A stretch of 64,000 bases of DNA from Phenylobacterium sp. (GTDB lineage Bacteria; Pseudomonadota; Alphaproteobacteria; Caulobacterales; Caulobacteraceae). Below, piece by piece: positions 26,353 through 34,900 of the stretch; position 1 is the first letter of the stretch; every line of letters begins with the position of its first letter. The notes beneath the pieces were generated by a model. It was not told where the DNA came from. It did not search any database and saw nothing but the letters and a program-made list of their open reading frames with translations. The translations under genes were made by a program, and so were the position numbers. The stretch covers positions 124,001 through 188,000 of the forward strand of contig NZ_JACESE010000005.1 in assembly GCF_013911965.1 (NCBI RefSeq). Reading direction: 5' to 3'.

Positions 26353-26378
26353 TGTAACAATGAGGGCGATCAAGCGTC
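26353..26378 (+). promoter_or_regulatory. Autoregulatory ECF-type promoter of the sigma factor gene
   Basis: TGTAAC at 26353-26358, 16 bases, CGTC at 26375-26378. Same as the copA promoter, and upstream of the ECF sigma gene itself; positive autoregulation is usual for ECF sigma factors. A leader of roughly 125 bases separates it from the start codon. Confidence 0.7.
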
Positions 26379-26511
26379 TTCGAGAGCGCGTCCTGGCTGC
26401 AGGAGTCGCTCACTGTCCGGAGCGTTAGCGTCCTTCAGCTAGTCGCTATTCGCGTCGCCAGGCCTGAGCCATGTCAAGGCGAGGCAAAACAGGAGCAATC
26501 AGGAACCTGCC

Positions 26512-27165
26512 ATGAGCTCCCGTCCCGATCATTCTCCCGCCGCCGAATCCGACCCCGATGAGAACCTGTCAGCGGTGACGGCTGCTGACGCGGCCGTCCG
26601 GCGCGAGCTCGTCGAGTGTCATCGCGATTTTCTGACCTTCCTGCGTCGCCGGCTGGGGAACCCACATGACGCGGAGGACGTGCTGCAGGAGTTCATCGCC
26701 CGCGCGTTGGATCGCTCCAAGCACCTCCGGGACGTGCAGTCCGTTCGTGGCTGGCTCAGCCGGGTTCTGGCGACGACGCTGGTCGATCACTACCGGCGCG
26801 CGGCCCGTCGAAAAGACTCTCCGCGCGACCCGGCTGACCTTGAGGCGCTCGCCGTCGCGCCGGACCCTGAAATCGAAGCGGCCGTCTGCTTCTGTCTCTA
26901 TCGTCTGCTCCCGACCCTAAAGCCCGAATACAGCGAACTGATCTGGCGGGTCGATCTACTCGACGAGCCCCGCGACCGGGTCGCCGCGTCGCTTGGGCTG
27001 ACGCTCAACAACGTCAACGTGCGTCTCCACCGCGGGCGTAGGGCGCTGCGGGCGAGGCTCGAGGAGATCTGCCTGACCTGTCCACAACACGGATTCCTCG
27101 ATTGCCGGTGCGATGAGGGTGAGCGGATCCGTCTGATCCGCGCGCGGCAGGCGGCCGCGGGCTAA
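26512..27165 (+). CDS. ECF RNA polymerase sigma factor with Cys-rich C-terminal tail
   Basis: 217 residues. Region sigma-2 is at about 37-100 (DAEDVLQEFIARALDR, RGWLSRVLATTLVDHYRRA), region sigma-4 at about 135-185 with the helix-turn-helix VAASLGLTLNNVNVRLHRGR. After sigma-4 comes a tail with C187, C190, C198 and C200 (CLTC...CRC), plus C126 and C128 between the domains. CorE-type (ECF44) copper-responsive sigma factors also carry a C-terminal Cys-rich domain and need no anti-sigma factor; none is seen here. Its promoter matches the motif in front of at least eight other units in the window, so it is the best candidate for the regulator that reads it. Confidence 0.9.
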   Translation: MSSRPDHSPAAESDPDENLSAVTAADAAVRRELVECHRDFLTFLRRRLGNPHDAEDVLQEFIARALDRSKHLRDVQSVRGWLSRVLATTLVDHYRRAARRKDSPRDPADLEALAVAPDPEIEAAVCFCLYRLLPTLKPEYSELIWRVDLLDEPRDRVAASLGLTLNNVNVRLHRGRRALRARLEEICLTCPQHGFLDCRCDEGERIRLIRARQAAAG

Positions 27166-27294
27166 GCCGCAGGCACGGGCCACGACATAAGGGACGATGT
27201 TCTGTCAATGCGGCGCGCTCACCAAGCAGATGGCTTCCTAGCGGCTACGATCTTCTCCGCTCCAGTAGGAATCTAAGGGGGTCGTTTCTTGGAT

Positions 27295-28926
27295 TCAGCG
27301 CCCACCGCTCGAGCTAGCCAGGGCCTGCTGGGCGTCGCCCTGGATAACCGCTAGGTGATGCGGATCGACGAAACTCTCCGCATAAATCTTGTTGAGGGGC
27401 TCGGTCCCTGACGGGCGGGCGGCGAACCACCCGCTCTTGGCCTTAACCTTCACGCCGCCGAACGGCTCGCCGCGGGGGCTGGCGATCTCTACCGACAACA
27501 CGGGCTCGCCGCCGAGCTCAGCAAGTTGCAGATCCTGCGGTCTGAGGCCCCGCAGCCAGGCTTTTTGCTGCGGTGTGGCTGGGGCATCTAGACGTTCATA
27601 GTAGGAGGGCCCGATTGCGTCGGCCACCGACGTGTAGACCATGCTGGGGTCCTGGCCGGTTCGCGCAAGGATTTCAGCGGCCAGAAGCCCGAGGCTGAAA
27701 CCGTCCTTCTCCGTTGTCCAAAGCGACCCGTCGAGCCTTCGGAACACCGCGCCCGCACTCTCCTCGCCCGCGAAGCCCAGGGCGCCGTCGGAAAGTCCAT
27801 CGACGAACCAGCGAAATCCCACCGGCGTCTCAACCAGCGGCCGCCGGAGTCTGGCGGCAAGCCTGTCGATGAGGGCGCTTGTGACCATGGTCTTGCCGAT
27901 CGCTAGCCCCCCAGGCCAAGTGGGACGGTGTTCAAACAGGTAGGCGACCGCTGCGGCCAAGTAACGGTTCGGCTCCATCAGACCACCCGAAGGCGTCACC
28001 ACACCGTGCCGGTCGGCGTCCGGGTCGTTGCCGAACGCAATGTCGAAGCGCGCCCGCAGGTCGACCAGCCGGGCCATCGCATAGGGCGAGGAGCAATCCA
28101 TACGAGTCTCGCCGTCATGGTCAGCGGTCATGAAGGCGAACCGCGGATCCACGACTTCGCTGACGACGGAGCCCTGCAGCCCGTAAGTCTCCAGGACCAG
28201 AGGCCAGTACTCGGCGCTGGCCCCGCCCAAGGGATCGATCCCAATACGCACCCCAGCGGCGCGGATCGCTCCAAGGTCCACCACCTGAGGCAACTCGGCG
28301 ATGAAGGCAGTCCGATAGTCGTAACGCGCCGCACGCGAAGACCGAGCCGCGCGGGCATAAGGAACGCGCGGAACGTCCCGCAACGCCGTAGGAAGGGCAG
28401 CGTTGGCGAGCCGCTCGATCGCCTCGGTGATCCGGGGTTCGGCTGGCCCGCCGTGCGGCGGATTGTACTTCAAGCCGCCATCCTGGGGCGGATTGTGAGA
28501 CGGCGTGAGAATGATCCCGTCCGCCAGCCCTGAGGTGCGCCCCCTATTGTAGTGCAGGATGGCGTGCGACACCGCAGGCGTCGGCGTGTAGCCGTCCCGG
28601 GTGTCGAGCATCACCGTAACGCCGGCGGCGACGAAGACCTCAACGGCCGTCCTGAGCGCGGGCTTCGAGAGCGCGTGGGTGTCGCCGGCCAGGAACAGCG
28701 GTCCACGGACGCTCGCGGCTTTGCGGTGACGACAGACGGCGGCGCAGATCGCCACGACATGCGCCTCATTGAAGGTCCCAGCGAGCGCCGAGCCGCGATG
28801 GCCGGAGGTCCCGAAGGCGACGCCTTGGGACGGATCTGTCGGGTCGGGGCGGACCGCCGTGTAGGCGTCGATGAGCTTGGAGACATCGATCAGATCCGCC
28901 TTCGACGGGGCGTCCTGCCCGGGAAT
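27295..28926 (-). CDS. pgm: Phosphoglucomutase (alpha-D-glucose-specific), unusual start
   Basis: About 543 residues (E. coli Pgm is 546). It interconverts glucose 1- and 6-phosphate. Visible: N-terminal GTSGHRGSAL, phosphoserine loop TPSHNPPQDGG, metal loop NDPDADRHG, sugar loop GEESAG and the phosphate-binding ARPSGTE. The conserved N-terminus reaches back to the in-frame stop of ndvB at 28939-28941, yet there is no ATG, GTG or TTG between that stop and the conserved part. The first usual start, GTG 28755, would lose GTSGHRG. Either ATT 28926 is used, or a one-base change in CCCGGG near 28918-28923 separates a GTG at 28932 from the frame. It forms an operon with ndvB, whose stop is 12 bases away. 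Confidence 0.85.
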   Translation of the reverse strand: MPGQDAPSKADLIDVSKLIDAYTAVRPDPTDPSQGVAFGTSGHRGSALAGTFNEAHVVAICAAVCRHRKAASVRGPLFLAGDTHALSKPALRTAVEVFVAAGVTVMLDTRDGYTPTPAVSHAILHYNRGRTSGLADGIILTPSHNPPQDGGLKYNPPHGGPAEPRITEAIERLANAALPTALRDVPRVPYARAARSSRAARYDYRTAFIAELPQVVDLGAIRAAGVRIGIDPLGGASAEYWPLVLETYGLQGSVVSEVVDPRFAFMTADHDGETRMDCSSPYAMARLVDLRARFDIAFGNDPDADRHGVVTPSGGLMEPNRYLAAAVAYLFEHRPTWPGGLAIGKTMVTSALIDRLAARLRRPLVETPVGFRWFVDGLSDGALGFAGEESAGAVFRRLDGSLWTTEKDGFSLGLLAAEILARTGQDPSMVYTSVADAIGPSYYERLDAPATPQQKAWLRGLRPQDLQLAELGGEPVLSVEIASPRGEPFGGVKVKAKSGWFAARPSGTEPLNKIYAESFVDPHHLAVIQGDAQQALASSSGGR

Positions 28927-28938
28927 CCACGCTACGGG

Positions 28939-31900
28939 TCAAGCCGCACCAGCCTTCGGGTCAACGGCGCCCAGCCGGACGCGCAGACGCCGGACGCCGT
29001 CCGCTGAGCTGAGGGGTATGCGCAACGGTCGCTCGCGCAGCCGAACGCCGTCCAGCACGGCTTCGGCGACGCCCCGGCAGACGCCGTCGGGGTTCTCCAC
29101 CTCTATCTCGTAACGGGCGGCGCCAAACCGGTAGACGAGCTTGAAGCCTGGCCAGTGTCGCGGGATGCACGGATCGAGCAGCAGGGCGTCGCCATGGCGC
29201 CGCAGGCCGAGAAGCGACTCTAGTCCCGCGCGGTACATCCAGCCGGCGGCGCCTGTGTACCAGGTCCAACCGCCCCGCCCGAGGTGTGCCGGGTGCGAAT
29301 AGATGTCGGCAGCGACCACGTAGGGCTCAACCTTGTACCGCTGGGCCTCAGATGGCGTGCGGCTATGATTGATCGGGTTGAGCATGGCGAGCAGGCTTGC
29401 GGTCCTGTCACCGTCCCCCACCGCTGCGAAGGCCGTCGCCGTCCAGACCGCGGCGTGAGTGTATTGGCCGCCGTTCTCTCGCACGCCGACCGGGTAGCCC
29501 TTGATATAACCGGGGTCCTTCGGACCCTTGTCGAAGGGCGGCGTGAACAACAGAGCTAGGCCGGCGTCGGCGTCGATCAACTCACGTTCAACCGCGGCCA
29601 ACGCCTGCCGCGCGCGCTTCGGCTCCGCCGCCCCGGAGAGCACGGCCCACGATTGCGCAATGGCGTCGATGCGGCACTCGTCGCTGTTGGGAGAGCCCAG
29701 CGGCGAGCCGTCATCGTACCAGCCGCGAAGGTACCAGTCGCCGCCCCACGCGCTCCGCTCGAGCGCGGCCTTTATGCCCTCGGCGTGGGCAGCCCAGCGC
29801 TCTTCGTGCACCGCCTGCCCGCGAGCCGCCGCGAGCGGCGCGAAATCCGTCAAGGTGCGATGGAGAAACCAGCCCAACCACACGCTCTCGCCTCGGCCGT
29901 GCTGGCCGACGCGGTTCATGCCGTCGTTCCAGTCGCCGCCGCCGATCAACGGCGCGCCATGGCCCCCCACCTGCAGGCTGGCGTCTAGCGCCCGCGCGCA
30001 GTGTTCGAAGAGGCTGACGCTCTCGCCGGTTCCGGGATGGAAGAACGCCTCGGCCGCCGTCGGCTCAAGGGCGTGGCCTTCCAGGAACGGGATCGGCTCG
30101 TCGAGCACCGTGCGGTCGCCGGTCGCGACGACATAATGCGCGACCGCGTAGGCGAGCCACACCCGGTCGTCGGAAAAGCGGGTGCGGACCCCCTGGCCAG
30201 AGTGGGGCAGCCACCAATGCTGCACGTCGCCTTCGGGGAACTGGCGCGCCGCCGCCCTGAGCAAGTGCTCGCGGGCGGTTTCGGGTGACGCATGCACCAG
30301 CGCCATCACGTCCTGCAGCTGATCGCGGAAGCCATAGGCGCCGCTCGCCTGATAGAACCCGGCCCTCGCCCATAAGCGGGACGCGACGGTCTGGTAGAGC
30401 AGCCAGCCATTGAGCATCAGGTCCAGGGCGGGGTCGGGGGTTTGCACCTGTACGGCCCCTAGGAGACGCTCCCAATAGGCGTCTACTTCCGCCAGAACTT
30501 CATCCAAATCAGCCTGACGGTAACGCGCGATCAGCTCGCGGGCGGAGCCGGCGTCATCGCCCTCCCCGATGAAGAAGACCAGCTCGCCCGTCTCCCCGGG
30601 CGCGAGCGCCAGGGGCGCATCCATGGCCCCACAGGGGTCGAGCGCGGCCCCTGTTCGGCCGGAGAGCGCCTCGCCCGCCAGACCCGCTGGCCGACGCAGG
30701 CTGCCGTTGCGGCCGATGAATTCCCGGCGATCGCCCGTCCAGCTCGTCTGGCGGCCACAGGCGTCCAGAAACGCCACCCGCTCCCCAAAGCTGGGATTCC
30801 AACGGTTCTGGGCCATCAGGCCCCCGCTCGCTTCATCGACGTGCGTGACCGTGAAGGGCGCTATCGCGCCCCGGCTTTTGCCGAGGACCCACTCCACATA
30901 GGCGCAGGCCGACAGCCGGCGCGGCCGGCTGGACAGATTGCGGACTTTCAGCCGCAGGATTTTCACCGGGTCTAGCAGCGGCGTATAGGCGAGGAGCTCC
31001 GTCTCGAAGTCGCCGACCGTGGCTTCAAACCGGCTGTAGCCGCGGCCGTGGCGGCAGACATAGGTCGCCTCTGGATCCCGCACCGGGTACGCGGTCGGGC
31101 TCCAGAGCTCGCCGGTTTCCATGTCGCGCAGGTACAACGCCTCGCCACCGCGATCGGCGACCGGGTCGTTCGACCACGGGGTGAGCTGGTGCTCGCGGCT
31201 ATTGAGGGCCCAGGTGTATCCCGAACCTTCCGCGGAGATCTGGAACCCGAAGCTCGGGTTGGCGACGACGTTGATCCAGGGCGCTGGCGTGGTCTGGCCA
31301 GGGCTGAGGACAACGACATACTCCCGGCCCTCGCGCGCGAAGCCGCCGATCCCGTTGTAGGCCTCCAGGTCTGGGACAGGCGATGACCGCAATGGCGTAG
31401 CGGAAACCTGCGGCGCCGCCAACGGCGGCCGCGGCCATTCCTGCCGGTCCCGGAGCCGGTCAAGCTGGTCTTCCAGCCGCCCGTGCTGCGCTGACAACAC
31501 AACCCGCGAGACCGACAACAGGCGGGCCTGGAGCGCTGGCGAAACGAGGTCTCCGCGCAGCACGTACACAGCGCCCGGTACAGGGTCCTCGTCTGGCGCG
31601 CGGCGGGATTGCGTCACGCGCACCAAGGCCTCTAACGCGCCTTGCAGGTCTTGAATGTAGGAGGCCGCGTGGTCATTCAGGATCACGACATCCACCGGGA
31701 GCCGCTGCAGCTTCCAGTATTCCGCAGCGTGGAGCAGGTCGCGGGCGGTGGCGAGATGTTCGAGGTCGTCTATCCGCAATAGGATTAGGGGCAGGTCGCC
31801 TGATATGCCCAGGGCCCAGAGGTCCGGCTGCCCCCCCGCGCCTGCCGCTACCACCTCCGACGAGGGTCTGAGCGCAGGCGCCGCGTAGATCAGGTGGCCG

Positions 31901-34900
31901 GCCAGGCGCTGGAAGTTGTCGGCGTCCCGGTGGGTGACGCCGAGATGGCGCAGCTGCACCTGCGCCCGGGTCCACGCCAAGGCTGCGGCCCGTTCGCAGG
32001 CTGCGGTGTGAAGATGCTGATCCAACACCTCCAAGATGGCTTCGCGCGAGCCCGCGGCGAAGGTCCAGAAGGAGACCTGGGCTGTAGAGCCGGGGGCGAT
32101 CCGCACGCGTCGCCGAAGCGCGAAGATCGGATCGAGCACCGCGCCAGCCTGGCCGCTCAGCGGGCGGCCTTCGAAGACGGCGATCGGTGCGCGGACATCG
32201 CGGTTCCGGCCCAGGAAGCGCGCGCGATCGGTCTCGAATTCCGGTTTGCCGAGGGCCTCGCCTTCGACGATCGCCAGATGGGCGGCCCAGAGCTCAGGCT
32301 CCTCCGGCGCCCGGCGTCGACGGGTCGCAAGCAAAGCGCCCCCAAGCGCCGGATGGTGTTCCGTCTCCACGAACAGCTTGGAGAACGCCGGGTGGGCGGC
32401 GTCGGCGGCGTCGGGCGCAAGGACCAGCTCACCATATGAGGTGATTTCGACTTCGCGCTCGATGGCGCCTGCATTGGTCAAGGTCACGCGTCGGAGCTCC
32501 CCGTCATCCTCCGCGGAAACCAGCACCACGAGTTCAGTCACCAGGTCGCCATCGCGGCGCGAGTACTCCGCGCGGTCGGCGAAGAAGGTCACGCCATACT
32601 CCGACGGCTCGGCGGCGGTAGGCTGATAGCCAGTGGACCAAACGCGCCCGCTAGCCACATCGCGCAGATAGATGAAAGCGCCCCAGTCGTCGCGCACGCT
32701 GTCTTCGCGCCAGCGCGTTAGCGACTGGCTTCGCCAGCGGCTGTAACCGCCTCCCGCAGCGGTAAGCAGCACGCTGTAGCGACCGTTCGACAAAATGTGG
32801 GTGGCAGGCCTCGCGCCGTGCGGTGTGGAGTAGTGGCGCCCGCGCGCCAGTTCCGGCGCCTGGGTCAAGTGCGGGACCGCGCGCTCGGCGGCGGCCGTCG
32901 CCGGCCGGACGTCGCGCGGCATGCGCTCGTGCAGGAGGAGCTCGGCGGCCTGAACCAGCGGATCGGCGTGGAAGCGCTCGCGTAACAGTCCGCCCAGCAA
33001 CGTATTCGCCAAGGCGGTGACCGTCATCCCCTGGTGATGGGCCATGAACGATCGCACGATAGCGACACGGGCGCCTTCCGGCACCCGCGCGGGCGTGTAG
33101 TCCAAAGCCTCATAGAAGCCGTGGCGTCCCTTTGCGCCCGCCGCGGTCAAGACGCCGAAGTTGGCGACGGCTTCGCGCGGATCGATCATCGCGGCGAGCG
33201 CTGTCGCATAGGGTGCGACGACGGCCTCCTCGTCGAGGCCTCGCTTGAGACCGAGACCCGGAATCCCGAAGTTGGAGTATTGGTAGGTGAACTCGAGATC
33301 CCGCGCATTGAACCCAGATTCCGAGACGCCCCAGGGCCGGCCATGGCTCCGCCCGTAAGCAATTTGGCGGCGGACGACCGCCCGCAGCGACCGCTCCAGC
33401 AGACTGCCGGCCGGCGAGCGCATCACCAACGACGGCATCAGGTACTCGAACATGGACCCCGACCAGGAAATCAGGGCCGCGCCTTCAGGCGTGGGGGTCA
33501 CAGCGTGACCGAGTCTAAACCAGTGACGCGCCGGCACGTCGCCCTTAGCGATGGCGAGGAAGCTCGCCAGCCGGGCCTCAGAGGCCAACAAATCGTAGCA
33601 GTTGGCGTCCAGCGCCCCATCGGCGACGCGGTAGCCGATCGACAGGAGCTTGCGGTCTTGATCGAGCAGGAAGCCGTACTCCATCTCCAGCGCCAGCTGG
33701 CGCGCGGCGGCTTCCGCCGCTGCGAGACGGCGGTCCAGCTCAGAGAATTCCAAGTCGCGGAGATGGCTGCGGAGCCCCGCCTCCACCGCGGATAGCCAAT
33801 GGGCCAGCTCCGCAGCGTCCTCGAGTTCCGCCAGCAGACCCCTCAGCGGTTCGGCGAGTCCCGCCCATTCGCGCAGGACATCGTCCAAAGTTCGGGCGTC
33901 CTTTCCCTCCTCGCTTCGGCGCAAGGTCCCCGAGAGGTCCCGTAGCGCACCCTCCAGGCGCTCCCAGGTCTGATGTGCGGACACCGCAGGCGCGCAGAGC
34001 GGCGCCAATTCCTCCCTGGCGAGGTCGATGGCGTCGGACACGCCGGCCCATCGCGCCTGCGGCGGGAGCGGCTGGGCCCGCCACGCGCGGCAGCTCGCCG
34101 CGAGCGTCAGCAGGCATCCAGCCAAGTTGCCGCTGTCCACGGTGGACACATAAAGCGGCTCCAGCGCGCGGAGATCGCGCGTGTCATACCAGTTGAGCAA
34201 GTGGCCGCGGCGGCGGTCCATACGCTGCAAGGTGGCCAGCGTGGCCTCTATACGCTCGAGGGCGTCGCCGACGCCGATCCAACCGAGATCACGCGCGCAG
34301 ACGGTCGAGAGCAGGTAGAGACCAATGTTGGTGGGAGATGTGCGGTGGGCGACGGCCGGGGGATCTTCCTGGACGTTGTCCGGCGGCAGGTGGTTGTCGG
34401 CGGCGGTGACGTAGGTTTCGAAGTAGCGCCAGGTCCGGCGCGCCGTCAGACGCAGCGCGGCCGTGTCGGCCGCGGTCAGCTCGCCCGCTTCCGGCAGGGG
34501 TTGAATTCGGCTGATCCGCTGAGCGACCAACGGCGCGAACAGCCAGGCGAAAGAGATGCTCACCCCGAGCGGCCAAGCCTCGCCGGACCCGATCGCACTG
34601 ATCGCAAGGCCTGCGCAGGCCAGGGGCAATACGCCCCACATCCGTCGATAGAAGTCTGAGACGCCCAACGGCAGGCCTGCCGCGAGCTGGGCTGCGGGCA
34701 CCCATTCCAGCAGTCGACGGCGGGTGACAAACAGGCGCCATAGCGTCCGAACGATGGCGTCGGACATGAGCCAGGCCTGGTGGGGCAGAAGCGTGACCAG
34801 CAGCAGGGCGCGGGCGGTCGCGACGCGGAGGTCCGCGCCCATGCCTCTCAGTCGGTCTCGCGTGCGTATCCCTGCAGTGCGCGGCGCAAGGTCATCGATC

